From Bacillus sp. V59.32b (GTDB lineage Bacteria; Bacillota; Bacilli; Bacillales; DSM-1321): a stretch of 46,384 nt of DNA. Each line of letters opens with the position of its first letter. Within the stretch, counting starts at the first letter, position 1. Below the pieces are notes generated by a model. It had not been told where the DNA came from, searched no databases, and saw only the letters and a program-made list of their open reading frames with translations. This document shows positions 1-9,416 of this stretch, one piece after another. The stretch is from positions 1 to 46,384 of the forward strand of contig NZ_QVTC01000043.1 in the NCBI RefSeq assembly GCF_003429085.1. The letters run 5' to 3'. A program made the translations under genes and the position numbers.

Positions 1-71
1 AATGGATTTTTTAGTTCAAATAATCTTTTGAGAAGAAAACTGCCACCATTTTAGCGAATATATCCCGGCAT

Positions 72-200
72 CGTTCATATTTCCGGTCATCGCTCATTTA
101 TCTTAGCAACCGCTCATATATTCCGGTCATCGCTCATTTATCTCAGCAACCGCTCATATATTCCAGAAATCGCTCATATATTCAAATAATCGCTCATAAC
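72..200 (-). repeat. GAGCG 20-bp-period array (array A1)
   Basis: On the plus strand CGCTC recurs at 91, 111, 131, 151, 171 and 191, an exact 20-bp step, with a degenerate CGTTC copy at 72. Units alternate between CGCTCATTTATCT.AGCAAC and CGCTCATATATTCC types. Read on the gene (minus) strand the core is ATATATGAGCG. It lies downstream of the murA terminator. The rest of 1-391 is AT-rich and shows no gene. Confidence 0.9.
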
Positions 201-341
201 CATGAAAATACTCTCTTTCTAGACCCTTGAAAATTGCTTTTTTAAATTAAATGACAATTACAGAAGAAACCTTCCATCATATGCAGAGAATATACCGCCC
301 TTTCAAACGAAACGTACATCCTCCATACTCTTTAGAAATAG

Positions 342-382
342 AAAAAACCGATTCCCACTTATACTAAAGGGAATCGGTTTTA
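342..382 (-). terminator. Intrinsic terminator after murA
   Basis: A perfect 12-bp inverted repeat (345-356 with 369-380, arm AAACCGATTCCC) is followed on the minus strand by a T-run, just past the murA stop codon. It ends the ywzB-ywmB-murA transcription unit. Confidence 0.9.
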
Positions 383-391
383 TTGTATATC

Positions 392-1696
392 TTATGCGTT
401 TAAGTCTGCTACAATTGTTTCGTTTTCTACGATAGATTCTTCGTTGATGCGTTCCACATCTGCGCCAAGAGCGGCCAGTTTTCCGTGGAAATTCACATAG
501 CCTCTGTCAAGATGCTTCAATTCGGTAACACGTGTAATACCGTCAGCTACCAATCCGGTTAGGATTAATGCTGCGGCAGCACGTAAATCCGTCGCCGCCA
601 CTTCGGCCCCTTGTAATTTAGTCGGTCCGTTCGTAATGACCGAACGGCCTTCAATCTTGATGTCCGCATTCATGCGACGGAATTCTTCCACATGCATGAA
701 ACGATTTTCAAAAACCGTTTCCGTGATCATGCTTGTTCCTTCCGCACGTAACGATAATGCCATCATCTGGGATTGCATATCGGTAGGGAAGCCAGGGTGA
801 GGCATCGTTTTGATGTCCACTGCCTTCAATTTTTCCGGTCCAATCACACGCAAACCATCTTCTTCTTCCGTAATCGAAACACCCATTTCTTCCATTTTTG
901 CAATCAAAGAAGATAAGTGTTCAGGAACCGCGCCTTTTACAAGGACGTTTCCGCCTGTAATCGCCGCAGCTGTCATGAAAGTTCCTGCCTCGATACGATC
1001 AGGAATAATCGAGTGCTCAGCACCGTACAATTTTTTTACGCCTTCAATTTTAAGTGTCCCTGTTCCTGCACCCTTCACTTTTGCCCCCATTTTATTAAGG
1101 AAGTTCGCAAGGTCTACAATTTCAGGTTCTTTTGCTACATTTTCAAGGATAGTCGTTCCCTCTGCAAGGGATGCTGCCATCATAATGTTCTCAGTTGCAC
1201 CAACACTTGGGAAATCAAGGTACACTCTTGCGCCTTTTAACCTACCATCCACTTCTGCTTCGAGAAAGCCGTTTCCGACTTTAACGGTTGCACCCATAGC
1301 TTCAAAGCCTTTTAAGTGCTGGTCAAGCGGACGAGAACCAATTGCACATCCTCCAGGCAAAGCTACGCGTGCCCGGCCGTTTCTTGCTAGTAGGGACCCC
1401 ATAACCAATACAGAAGCACGCATTTTTCGAACATATTCAAACGGTGCTTCATCGAATAGCTCTTTTGATGCATCTACAGTAACTGTATTATCGTGAAATG
1501 CAACCTCGGTGTTGAGGTTACGCAAAACTTCATTGATTGTATATACATCGGAGAGCGTTGGTACGTCTTTAATGATGCTTTTTCCATCACTTGCTAATAA
1601 TGTTGCAGCGATAACCGGCAAAACGGCGTTTTTTGCGCCTTCGACTTTAACTGTCCCGCTTAGCCTTTTTCCGCCGCGGACGATGATTTTTTCCAA
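392..1696 (-). CDS. murA: UDP-N-acetylglucosamine 1-carboxyvinyltransferase (MurA, first copy)
   Basis: This enzyme transfers enolpyruvate from PEP to UDP-GlcNAc, the first committed step of peptidoglycan synthesis in the cytoplasm. The 434-aa product is full length. It shows the substrate-binding Lys22-Asn23 pair ([10 protein letters not shown]) and the active-site loop [11 protein letters not shown] with the PEP-reactive Cys117, the residue fosfomycin alkylates. It lies directly downstream of ywmB, as murAA does in B. subtilis, so this is the MurAA-type copy. A second MurA is encoded at 41342-42625. The intrinsic terminator after the gene closes the unit. The assignment is secure. Confidence 0.97.
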   Translation of the reverse strand: MEKIIVRGGKRLSGTVKVEGAKNAVLPVIAATLLASDGKSIIKDVPTLSDVYTINEVLRNLNTEVAFHDNTVTVDASKELFDEAPFEYVRKMRASVLVMGSLLARNGRARVALPGGCAIGSRPLDQHLKGFEAMGATVKVGNGFLEAEVDGRLKGARVYLDFPSVGATENIMMAASLAEGTTILENVAKEPEIVDLANFLNKMGAKVKGAGTGTLKIEGVKKLYGAEHSIIPDRIEAGTFMTAAAITGGNVLVKGAVPEHLSSLIAKMEEMGVSITEEEDGLRVIGPEKLKAVDIKTMPHPGFPTDMQSQMMALSLRAEGTSMITETVFENRFMHVEEFRRMNADIKIEGRSVITNGPTKLQGAEVAATDLRAAAALILTGLVADGITRVTELKHLDRGYVNFHGKLAALGADVERINEESIVENETIVADLNA

Positions 1697-1728
1697 AAGT
1701 ATTCCCCTCCGCGTCCATTTTCTCTATA

Positions 1729-2478
1729 TTAATATTCAAATGTGACGATTGGTGTGCCAACTACAAAGGTAGTCTTACCGCCCAATCCGTCTGTCCTTAA
1801 AGCCAGTTGCAAGTTCAATTCTTCATTAGTTAGCGTTTGTTCAAACATAGATGTCTGCGCGGATACGGAAATGAAACGATCTTCCTTTATGCTTTCAATT
1901 TCCCGCGCTTGGAATAATTCTAATAATCTTCCAATTTCATTACGTAAAACCTTTTCAATATTATCATTGATTACGCCTTTAATACAAGAGAAAATTGTAG
2001 GATTTTCTCGAAATATGTCGGTTAACCTATTTTGAAAAGTTTTCCCGAAGAAAAGGGCATGCCGATCTTCCCAAGACTGACCCTTTACTTCATATATGAT
2101 ATACGAAACCGGTTCGGTTTTATTGTCGGTCGCCATCAGCTTAATCGACTCTGTCAATCCAGTTCCGGAATTCTTATATTCAGCTTGCGCCTTCCATTCA
2201 CCTTTGTTTTTATCAACTTCCCATTTAAAATGCGGAAAAGCCTTGCTCAGTTTTTCTATTGCTTTGTTGAAATCTGTCTCACTTCGTATGTCGGTGTTTT
2301 TTTCTCTTGCATAAACAGTCCATTCTTCTATTTCTACGTTTCTATCATGCTGCAACCGTTCAGTCATTGTAATGATATCCGTTTTGTTCTTTGCCACAAT
2401 TGTACTATTCCCAAACATAAAACCTATGAAACCAATAAATACTATGTATGGCAAAAACTTCTTCATTTTGTTTTTCAT
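1729..2478 (-). CDS. ywmB: YwmB family protein (TATA-box-binding-like fold, exported)
   Basis: The 249-aa protein has a basic N-terminus and one hydrophobic stretch (about residues 9-28), consistent with a signal peptide or anchor, so it is probably extracytoplasmic. The rest is soluble and mixed alpha/beta, ending in a segment typical of YwmB (LRTDGLGGKTTFVVGTPIV). The family is conserved next to murAA in Bacillaceae and has a TATA-binding-protein-like fold, but its molecular role is not known to me. RBS GGAGAGGG precedes the ATG. It lies 32 bp upstream of murA and is probably co-transcribed with it. The family call rests on similarity and synteny. Confidence 0.85.
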   Translation of the reverse strand: MKNKMKKFLPYIVFIGFIGFMFGNSTIVAKNKTDIITMTERLQHDRNVEIEEWTVYAREKNTDIRSETDFNKAIEKLSKAFPHFKWEVDKNKGEWKAQAEYKNSGTGLTESIKLMATDNKTEPVSYIIYEVKGQSWEDRHALFFGKTFQNRLTDIFRENPTIFSCIKGVINDNIEKVLRNEIGRLLELFQAREIESIKEDRFISVSAQTSMFEQTLTNEELNLQLALRTDGLGGKTTFVVGTPIVTFEY

Positions 2479-2668
2479 CTATACCACCCTCTCCTATCTT
2501 CTATTTTTTCCAGATAGCAGGGATGCATACTTCAAGTTTATCGTCAGCAATCGACAGGATGCCATTCTCGAATGACAAAATAAAATGAAACAAGACGGAT
2601 AACACCAAACCTATTAATTTGTTCGTTACAAACTTCACAATAAATCTAGCAAAAAAATAAATAGCTCC

Positions 2669-2911
2669 TTATTCTTGATTAAACAAATAGGGAAGCTGTC
2701 CCGACCAAGAGAGATAATCCAGGAAGAAATTGCTGACAGCTGATCCAATTGCAACGGTGAGAAGAATATATAACACTCGTGCTTTCACAACTGAATTGGA
2801 CCTTAACAATTTATCAAACTGTAAGGCTTGTAAAGCCCACCAGGTGACGGCAATAAAAAATAAATGTGCCACAATCCCGATCAGTGCCTGTTGGCCCATG
2901 GCTGAAAACAT
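2669..2911 (-). CDS. ywzB: DUF1146 / YwzB family small membrane protein
   Basis: The 80-aa protein has two predicted membrane helices (about residues 8-30 and 46-65) joined by a basic loop. Size, sequence and position between the respiratory genes and ywmB match YwzB (DUF1146). The function is unknown. The ATG at 2911 is preceded by a strong RBS (AAGGAGG, 7-nt spacing), which favours it over the internal Met5. Its own promoter is visible at 2944-2973. The 190 bp between it and ywmB shows no terminator, so ywzB, ywmB and murA may form one transcript. Confidence 0.85.
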   Translation of the reverse strand: MFSAMGQQALIGIVAHLFFIAVTWWALQALQFDKLLRSNSVVKARVLYILLTVAIGSAVSNFFLDYLSWSGQLPYLFNQE

Positions 2912-2943
2912 AAAGCGACCTCCTTAAAAACAACTCAAATTCT

Positions 2944-2973
2944 ATTGTATCACATACCGGGCAACAAATTGAA
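2944..2973 (-). promoter_or_regulatory. Candidate sigma-A promoter for ywzB-ywmB-murA
   Basis: On the minus strand, TTCAAT, an 18-bp spacer and TACAAT are found, with an extended -10 (TGA before TACAAT). The -35 is weak (3/6). It lies between the nuo terminator and ywzB. Confidence 0.5.
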
Positions 2974-3013
2974 TGAAAAATTGGAAAAAATTTTACTTTT
3001 GTTGGTTTGTTCC

Positions 3014-3039
3014 ATAAAAAAAGGAGCTCTAAAAGCCCC
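3014..3039 (-). terminator. Intrinsic terminator of the nuo operon
   Basis: On the minus strand GGGGCT (RC of 3034-3039) pairs with AGCTCC (RC of 3023-3028) across a 5-nt loop, followed by seven T. It lies 17 bp past the nuoN stop codon and marks the end of the complex I operon. Confidence 0.85.
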
Positions 3040-3055
3040 TCTCATCGTTTAATAG

Positions 3056-4576
3056 CTATTGAAAGAAATTCGAGAAATCATCAAAATTGCTGTGAAGGAA
3101 ATCAAGCGGCAGGCTCGGAGCAACTCCGAAAACCACGGTGCCTAGCGCACAAACGGTCAGGACAATCGAAATTCCCGCCGGCATTCTCATTTTTTCATTC
3201 GTATGGGGCTGCCGGAAAAAAATCTGCGTCAAGATACCAAAATAATAGAAATAAGATATGACAGTCGCCCCCATCATGATGGAAGCTAAAACGTAATGAC
3301 TGGGTTCGACCGCAAAGGAACCAAGGATAATGTTCAGCTTTCCGATAAACCCGGCTGTTCCCGGAATCCCCGCGAGCGAAAGAATAAAGATCCCCATCAG
3401 CACGGCCAGCACCGGCGAACGTTTATAAAGGCCGGCAAACTCTGAAATATCCTCTGATTCCGATTTATCGGTGAGCAGCTGGATGATCGCGAACGCTCCC
3501 AAATTCATCAGCATATACGCCAGTAAATAAAACCAAACCGTATCGAATAAAAAGGTTCCCCCGCCCAGGGTGGCCACAGCTACGAGCACATAGCCCGCCT
3601 GTGCAATGCTTGAATAAGCAAAAAGGCGTTTTATATTCCGAGACCGCAGCGCGATTACATTCCCGATAATCATCGTCGCACTAGCCAGGAATGCCACATA
3701 AACCAGATTCTTTTCAAGGAAGGTAAATGCTCCTGAACTATCACCAGGCGCGGTGATGTACAGATAAATCAAAATGCGGTATATGATTACAAACCCAGCT
3801 GTTTTCGAGATGACACTCAGAAATGCTGTGACCGGTGTCGGTGCACCCTGATAAACATCCGGTGCCCACATATGAAATGGGGCCGAAGCTATTTTGAAGG
3901 AAAGGCCGACAAGAATCATGAAAAAGGCGAGACCGAATAGGTATTGAAACTGGCTGTCAAAGTTCCCTACCATTCCTTCAGCCATTTCTCTTAAATTCGT
4001 CGTGCCTGTCAAACCGTAGAGATAGCTCATCCCGAATAAAGTGACTGCTGTAGAAATACCTCCATTAATGACGTATTTCATGGCCGATTCATTCGATTGA
4101 AGGTTCTTTTTTCTCATACCCGCCAATATGTAAGAAGAAATCGACAGCAATTCAAGCCCGACAAACAAAGTAATTAAGTCACCGCTCGAAGACATGATCA
4201 TCGAACCGAGCAGGGCTGAAAGGAATAAATAATAAAATTCACCGCGGTACTCACCAATGCCTTCGGGCGGTTTATAGCTATGGGCAAGTAAGATGACCAG
4301 CGCGGCACCTGCCAGTAAAATCAGTTTAAAAGCAATCGCGAATGAATCTAGCTTAAAGGTGTCATAAAGGATACTTACCGTTTCTTGATTCATTAAACTG
4401 AGCAGGCTGACAAAAGCGAGCATGATTCCTGTTAGACCAAACCAGGCGAGCGAACGCCGGTTGAATTGCTTCGGGGCGAACAGGTCCAGAAGCGCGAGCA
4501 GGACAGCTGTGCCCAGGATGATAAACTCAGGTGCCATCGCTCCCCAATCATAAGAAAGCATTGTTTCCATATCCAT
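3056..4576 (-). CDS. nuoN: NADH-quinone oxidoreductase subunit N
   Basis: NuoN is one of three antiporter-like proton-pumping subunits in the membrane arm of respiratory complex I. The 506-aa product is strongly hydrophobic, with the roughly 14 helices expected of the family. It contains the hallmark helix-7/8 region with conserved lysines (LSFKIASAPFHMWAPDVYQG and the LRSRNIKRLFAYSSIAQAGY segment). It is the last gene of the 11-gene nuo operon and starts 6 bp after the nuoM stop. N, M and L are paralogues; position and the FHMWAPDVYQGAPTPV signature identify this one as N. Confidence 0.97.
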   Translation of the reverse strand: MDMETMLSYDWGAMAPEFIILGTAVLLALLDLFAPKQFNRRSLAWFGLTGIMLAFVSLLSLMNQETVSILYDTFKLDSFAIAFKLILLAGAALVILLAHSYKPPEGIGEYRGEFYYLFLSALLGSMIMSSSGDLITLFVGLELLSISSYILAGMRKKNLQSNESAMKYVINGGISTAVTLFGMSYLYGLTGTTNLREMAEGMVGNFDSQFQYLFGLAFFMILVGLSFKIASAPFHMWAPDVYQGAPTPVTAFLSVISKTAGFVIIYRILIYLYITAPGDSSGAFTFLEKNLVYVAFLASATMIIGNVIALRSRNIKRLFAYSSIAQAGYVLVAVATLGGGTFLFDTVWFYLLAYMLMNLGAFAIIQLLTDKSESEDISEFAGLYKRSPVLAVLMGIFILSLAGIPGTAGFIGKLNIILGSFAVEPSHYVLASIMMGATVISYFYYFGILTQIFFRQPHTNEKMRMPAGISIVLTVCALGTVVFGVAPSLPLDFLHSNFDDFSNFFQ

Positions 4577-4582
4577 CCCGCA

Positions 4583-6103
4583 TCACCCCCCTAATCCTAC
4601 CATTATGTTTTTCAATGCTTCCTGCAAGGGCGAACTCAAAATTGTCGGATAAACGCCTATCGCTATACTTAAAGCAAGCAAAACCAACGCAGGCACCCAT
4701 TCAATTTTTCTAATATCGTAAATTCCTTCGGCTGCCGTATGTTTGAGAGAACCGAACGTTATGCCCAGCACTGCTCTCAGCAAATAAACAGCTGTTAAGA
4801 TAATGCCGATTGCTCCAATTGCCGCAAGGACCGGTTCTTGCTCAAACAAACCGAGGAAGGCCATAAATTCGCTGACAAACCCGGACATGCCCGGCAAACC
4901 AAGTGAAGCCATCGCACCAGCGAGAAGAAATCCGGATGTGATCGGCATATTTTTTGCCAGTCCGCCTAAATCACTGATTGTTGATGTTCCAACCCGTTCA
5001 TGCATGACACCGACAAGAAAGAATAACAATGCGGCAATTAATCCATGTGACACGACCTGGAATATGGCTCCCTGGATGCCTGCTTCATTCATGGCCCCCA
5101 CCCCAAGGAGGACAATGCCCATATGGGAAATGGATGAATAAGCGAGTACCATTTTGAAGTCTGTCTGGATTAGTGCCAGAAAAGCTCCATAGAGAAAATT
5201 AATAACGCCAAGAATCGCGACGAATAACGCAATTTCCCGGAATTCAACTGGAAAGATCCCCATCCCAAAACGGATTAAACCGAAGGCACCGATTTTCAAC
5301 AACACCCCCGCATGAAGCATAACAATCGCAGGCGGAGCCTGAACATGCACCTTAAGCATCCATGTATGCAGCGGGAAAATAGGAAGCTTGATACCGAATG
5401 CCACGAGTAAGCCAAACAGTAGCGCATACTTCATCGGTTCAGAAATCGGCGCAAACAGCGGAACTCCGCCTACAGTCATAATATGCTGCAACGCTTCAAT
5501 ATTCACAGTACCCGTCCGCGCAAATAACACCATAATTACAATCAGCAGGATCGCTGAACCGAGCCCGTTATACATCAAAAAACTGAAGGCTGCTTTTTCC
5601 TTTTCCAGATATCCCCACTTTCCGATTAAAAAGAACATCGGAATCAAGGTGATTTCAAAGAAGATGAAGAAAAGAATCAGATTTTGCGCCGTAAAAACGC
5701 CGAGCATTCCAATCTCGAGCAGGAGGAACAGCGTGAAATATCCCTTCCATTCCTTTTTGATATGTATCGAAGCAATGGCCGCAAGCGTTGCAAGCGTTGA
5801 GGTCAGGATGACCATGATTAATGAAAACCCGTCGACGGCGAGCTCGTAATCTACCGCAAACAGATTGGGATCATAATTTTTTAAGTTGCCGAACCTAAAC
5901 CAGTCTGCTTTGATCGAGAACCTTGAAAGCTCTGTTCCTGTAGCGTACTGAAAATAGAGGTACAGCGAAATCAACAAGGGCGGCAATGTACCTAAAAACC
6001 CAAGCAATTTAAGGTTTCTTTCGTCAGTCTTCGGAACAATGAGCATGAGCAGCATTCCTAATATGGGGGAGAAAACTAAAAGTGTCAGTAGATTTAAGTT
6101 CAT
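4583..6103 (-). CDS. nuoM: NADH-quinone oxidoreductase subunit M
   Basis: This is the second antiporter-like membrane subunit of complex I, 506 aa and about 14 helices. It carries the family motif GIKLPIFPLHTWMLKVHVQA followed by LLKIGAFGLIRFG, which includes the conserved helix-7/8 lysine and is diagnostic of NuoM. The conserved glutamate of helix 5 is in FFIFFEITLIPMFFLIG. The start codon overlaps the nuoL stop by 4 nt, indicating translational coupling. Family and position make the assignment secure. Confidence 0.97.
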   Translation of the reverse strand: MNLNLLTLLVFSPILGMLLMLIVPKTDERNLKLLGFLGTLPPLLISLYLYFQYATGTELSRFSIKADWFRFGNLKNYDPNLFAVDYELAVDGFSLIMVILTSTLATLAAIASIHIKKEWKGYFTLFLLLEIGMLGVFTAQNLILFFIFFEITLIPMFFLIGKWGYLEKEKAAFSFLMYNGLGSAILLIVIMVLFARTGTVNIEALQHIMTVGGVPLFAPISEPMKYALLFGLLVAFGIKLPIFPLHTWMLKVHVQAPPAIVMLHAGVLLKIGAFGLIRFGMGIFPVEFREIALFVAILGVINFLYGAFLALIQTDFKMVLAYSSISHMGIVLLGVGAMNEAGIQGAIFQVVSHGLIAALLFFLVGVMHERVGTSTISDLGGLAKNMPITSGFLLAGAMASLGLPGMSGFVSEFMAFLGLFEQEPVLAAIGAIGIILTAVYLLRAVLGITFGSLKHTAAEGIYDIRKIEWVPALVLLALSIAIGVYPTILSSPLQEALKNIMVGLGG

Positions 6104-7971
6104 CCGAAATACCCCCCTGTGAGCGCAAAGATCACCAGCAGAACCGCTAATCCGAAGAAAGCAATCATTCCGTATACCTGAACCTGCCCGTTCTGAAGCC
6201 TTGAGCCAATCCTGCCGAGGCTTTGAACCGTTCCGGTGACAGCATACACAAAGCCTCCGACTATGAATCTATCAACATATGATAAGAAAAGGGCAATCCA
6301 CCTAGTCAGTGCCACAAATGAAAACTGATACATTTCATCAACAAAGTATTTATTAGTTAACGTTATATAGGCAGTCGAATTTTCCCCGCCCAGCCAATCC
6401 CTTGAAATCAAGCGCTTCCCATAGATAAGATAAGCGAGCAAAACCCCGCCCAGTGAAACGAGAGTTGCGGCAATCATGATCCAGCCCGGTGCGTCACTAT
6501 GCGATTTAGGCAAATACTCATTTCCCTCTGTCAGCCAATCGCCAAGAAATGTGCCGAACCACGGAGTATTCACATAACCGCTGATGATGGCAAGAACACC
6601 GAGTACAATCATTGGCAGTGTCATCACTCTTGGAGATTCGTGTACCCTCGTTTGTGAAGTGTTGGCTTCTCCTGTAAAAACCATGAAAAATAAACGGAAC
6701 ATATAAAATGCAGTAAGAAAAGCAGCGAACAAGGCAATCCAGAACAGCCCATGGTTTCCGTGCACCCAGGCCGAAACAAGAATTTCATCCTTACTGAAAA
6801 AACCTGAAAATAAAGGTACCCCAGAGATAGCCAATGCTCCAATCAGAAACAGTGGTCCGGTGATTTTGAGCTTTTTCCAGAGTCCTCCCATCTGTTCGAT
6901 ATTCTGCGTATGGACAGCATGGATGACACTTCCTGCCGCCAAAAACAACAATGCTTTAAAAAAAGCATGCGTCATAAGGTGAAACACGCCCGCTACATAA
7001 CCAGCAGAACCGAGGGCCAGCATCATATAACCAAGCTGGGAAACCGTTGAATACGCGAGCACTTGCTTAATATCTTTCTGGACCAGTCCGATGCTTGCCG
7101 CAAAGATAGCGGTGAAGCCTCCCGTGACCGCGACTACCATCATCGCCGTTTCACTCGCCGAGAACAGCGGGAACATCGCGGCAACTAAATATACACCTGC
7201 AGCAACCATTGTCGCGGCGTGAATTAACGCCGAAACAGGCGTCGGTCCTTCCATCGCGTCAGGAAGCCATGAATGAAGCGGGAATTGTCCAGACTTTCCG
7301 ACGGCCCCGACAAAAATCAAGATCGCGGTTAACGTAATCATTTCCGCTGAAATCTCCCCTGCCTGAACAGCCTGGAAGATTACATCATATTCGAAGCTGC
7401 CGACCTGCCAGAATAAGAGAATGATACCGATCAATAAACCGACATCCCCGATTCTTGTCATAATAAAAGCTTTTATGGCCGCTTTTTTGGCCTCCTCTTT
7501 CTTAAAATAAAAACCAATTAATAAGAATGAGCCTGCTCCTACAAGTTCCCAGAAAAAGTAAAGCTGCAGCAGATTAGGAGCCATAACAAGCCCGAGCATC
7601 GCGAATGTAAAGAATCCAAGATACGCATAAAATACCGGGAACCGCTCATCGCCATGCATATATCCTTTTGAATACATATGTACCAAAAAACTGACTAACG
7701 ATACGATTACTAACATTAAAGCATTTAACTGGTTAATCTCCATTCCCGCCGTTAATTGTACATCCCCTATTGCGAGCCAGCCGGCCTCGGCTTTATAAGT
7801 CGGTGCCTGAAAGCGTTCAAATAACACGAGCACGGACCATACGAAAGAAGCAAAGGTGAACAACATTCCTACGTATGAACTGCCTGCTTCTTTTAAACGT
7901 TTACCGAATAGAAGAAGGAACAGAAATGAGACAAGCGGGAAAAGCGGTATAAGCCACGCAATCTCCATCAT
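6100..7971 (-). CDS. nuoL: NADH-quinone oxidoreductase subunit L
   Basis: This is the distal antiporter-like proton-pumping subunit of complex I. At 623 aa it has the extra C-terminal part that in other organisms forms the long lateral helix along the membrane arm. Visible motifs are LYFFWELVGAGSFLLIGFYF (helix-5 glutamate), GKSGQFPLHSWLPDAMEGPT (helix-7 lysine region) and VQKDIKQVLAYSTVSQLGYM. There are two adjacent ATG codons; the RBS AAGGGG lies 9 nt before the first. Unlike its tightly packed neighbours, it is separated from nuoK by a 139-bp spacer. Confidence 0.97.
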   Translation of the reverse strand: MMEIAWLIPLFPLVSFLFLLLFGKRLKEAGSSYVGMLFTFASFVWSVLVLFERFQAPTYKAEAGWLAIGDVQLTAGMEINQLNALMLVIVSLVSFLVHMYSKGYMHGDERFPVFYAYLGFFTFAMLGLVMAPNLLQLYFFWELVGAGSFLLIGFYFKKEEAKKAAIKAFIMTRIGDVGLLIGIILLFWQVGSFEYDVIFQAVQAGEISAEMITLTAILIFVGAVGKSGQFPLHSWLPDAMEGPTPVSALIHAATMVAAGVYLVAAMFPLFSASETAMMVVAVTGGFTAIFAASIGLVQKDIKQVLAYSTVSQLGYMMLALGSAGYVAGVFHLMTHAFFKALLFLAAGSVIHAVHTQNIEQMGGLWKKLKITGPLFLIGALAISGVPLFSGFFSKDEILVSAWVHGNHGLFWIALFAAFLTAFYMFRLFFMVFTGEANTSQTRVHESPRVMTLPMIVLGVLAIISGYVNTPWFGTFLGDWLTEGNEYLPKSHSDAPGWIMIAATLVSLGGVLLAYLIYGKRLISRDWLGGENSTAYITLTNKYFVDEMYQFSFVALTRWIALFLSYVDRFIVGGFVYAVTGTVQSLGRIGSRLQNGQVQVYGMIAFFGLAVLLVIFALTGGYFG

Positions 7972-8110
7972 CGTATCAATCCCCTTTTTAAAAAAGCGTA
8001 AGCGTCTTGCAAATAAGGAAGACGACTAAAACCGCCACATCGTTATGTCTTCGTCGTTCTGACCCGTTAAAGGAACGTCGACGCCAGTCCATCCTGGGCA
8101 AGTCCAAATA
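7972..8110 (-). other. nuoK-nuoL spacer, 139 bp
   Basis: Most other neighbours in the nuo operon overlap or nearly touch, apart from the repeat-filled nuoH-nuoI gap. Here 139 bp separate nuoK from nuoL. A weak GAAGAC/GTCTTC inverted repeat is visible on the minus strand, but there is no convincing promoter, terminator or ORF. It could be an RNA processing or structure element. Confidence 0.4.
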
Positions 8111-8425
8111 TTAGTGCTTCATGGAATCCATTTCATCAATATTAACCGTCTTGCGGTTGCGGTATAGCGCCATCAGGATGGCCAGCCCGACTGCTGCTTC
8201 CACCGCAGCGATCGTAATCGTAAATAATGAGAAAATCTGGCCGGTTATCGATGGCGTAACTCCGTACTTACTGAAAGCAACCAGGTTGATATTCGCTGCA
8301 TTCAACATTAGCTCGATGCAAATCAAAACGATGATGACATTTCGTTTTGTCAAAACTCCATATAGCCCGATGCAAAACAAAACGAGCGCCAATACAAGGT
8401 AAGCCGATAAAGGTACAAAAGTCAT
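8111..8425 (-). CDS. nuoK: NADH-quinone oxidoreductase subunit K
   Basis: NuoK is a small three-helix subunit of the complex I membrane arm that helps relay protons between the quinone site and the antiporter subunits. The 104-aa length is typical. The two buried glutamates characteristic of the family are visible, one in [17 protein letters not shown] (helix 2) and one in [20 protein letters not shown] (helix 3). The start codon overlaps the nuoJ stop by 4 nt. Assignment is secure. Confidence 0.97.
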   Translation of the reverse strand: MTFVPLSAYLVLALVLFCIGLYGVLTKRNVIIVLICIELMLNAANINLVAFSKYGVTPSITGQIFSLFTITIAAVEAAVGLAILMALYRNRKTVNIDEMDSMKH

Positions 8426-8943
8426 GACTGATCTCCCTCCTCTTCATCATCCTTTTTCGCCAGGATGATAGCCCCCACAAGAGCTACCAATAATAGCACG
8501 GACGTTACCTCAAACGGAATGACGTACTTAGAGTATAGCTCGATTCCGATTTGTTCCGTGTTTGATTCATGGAGGGAAGTCTGCTTCTTGGGTATATCCA
8601 GATTATAAATGCCCATATACACGGCAAATCCAAATCCTAAGGTAGCAAGAATAACCATTAGTCTCTTCCAAATGCTTACCTTCGGTGCCTCTGCATCATT
8701 ATGGCGGGTAAGCATGATTCCATACAGCATGATGACCGTAATCGCCCCTGCATAAATCATAATCTGGACAACAGCGACAAATTCGGCCGAAAGCAGTATA
8801 TAGATGCCGGCAATACTGACAAATGTGAAAGTGAGCGCCACGACCATATGGACAACCTTTGTCAGATTCAATAGAAGTACACCGCAGATAATGGCTACAA
8901 GTGAGAGAGAGATAAAGGCTAAAAACTCACCTGACAGGCTCAT
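8422..8943 (-). CDS. nuoJ: NADH-quinone oxidoreductase subunit J
   Basis: NuoJ is a five-helix membrane-arm subunit of complex I. The 173-aa product shows the conserved helix-3 segment [20 protein letters not shown], where a pi-bulge is known in solved structures. The C-terminus is short, acidic and cytoplasmic ([11 protein letters not shown]). It overlaps nuoI upstream and nuoK downstream by 4 nt each (ATGA), a pattern of coupled translation. Confidence 0.96.
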   Translation of the reverse strand: MSLSGEFLAFISLSLVAIICGVLLLNLTKVVHMVVALTFTFVSIAGIYILLSAEFVAVVQIMIYAGAITVIMLYGIMLTRHNDAEAPKVSIWKRLMVILATLGFGFAVYMGIYNLDIPKKQTSLHESNTEQIGIELYSKYVIPFEVTSVLLLVALVGAIILAKKDDEEEGDQS

Positions 8944-9359
8944 ACTTTATTCTCCTTCCGAATATTTTCGTCATTTTCATCAAGCCACTCCAGATTTTTA
9001 AACAGCTCATCCCGGCTATATTCAGCAAGCTCGAAGTTATTCGTCATTACAATGGCCTCAGTGGGGCACACTTCCGTACACAGGTCACATAATATGCAAA
9101 TCTCGAAATTAATATCATAGGTATCAATGATCTTACCCTTCTTTGCAGGATCAGGATGTTTGTGGCCCGTTAACTGAATGCAATCGGTCGGGCAAATATT
9201 CACACATTGGTTACAGACAATACATTTCTCAGGATAAAACTTTTGGATTCCACGAAACCTGTCCGGAAGCGGAAGCGGCTTGTTCGGATAATCATAGGTT
9301 ACTTTTTTCCGGGTCAGGTTTTTCATTGTATACCCTAACCCCTTCATTAAACCTAGCAT
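8940..9359 (-). CDS. nuoI: NADH-quinone oxidoreductase subunit I (two 4Fe-4S clusters)
   Basis: NuoI is the ferredoxin-like subunit that carries electrons through clusters N6a and N6b toward NuoB. Two CxxCxxCxxxC motifs are present (Cys46, 49, 52, 56 and Cys88, 91, 94, 98). I choose the ATG at 9357-9359 (MLGLMKG), which gives 139 aa, the usual Bacillus length, and has the RBS AAGGGGTGAT upstream. The reading frame stays open for another 159 codons through the adjacent repeat array, but that extension is basic low-complexity sequence made only of the repeat and is unlikely to be translated as part of NuoI. Confidence 0.95.
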   Translation of the reverse strand: MLGLMKGLGYTMKNLTRKKVTYDYPNKPLPLPDRFRGIQKFYPEKCIVCNQCVNICPTDCIQLTGHKHPDPAKKGKIIDTYDINFEICILCDLCTEVCPTEAIVMTNNFELAEYSRDELFKNLEWLDENDENIRKENKV

Positions 9360-9416
9360 TTTATCACCCCTTGCTTTCGTGTAAGCGGCAATGCCCATAT
9401 TGGCAGGACCAGTTTT

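Noticed and set aside
72-200. CRISPR array
   Set aside because: The unit is only 20 bp with a 5-bp core, the intervening bases are related between units, and no cas gene is present. The same holds for the other five arrays.
810-1496. 228-codon plus-strand ORF opposite murA
   Set aside because: Antisense shadow of a well-conserved gene; no RBS and no recognisable domain.
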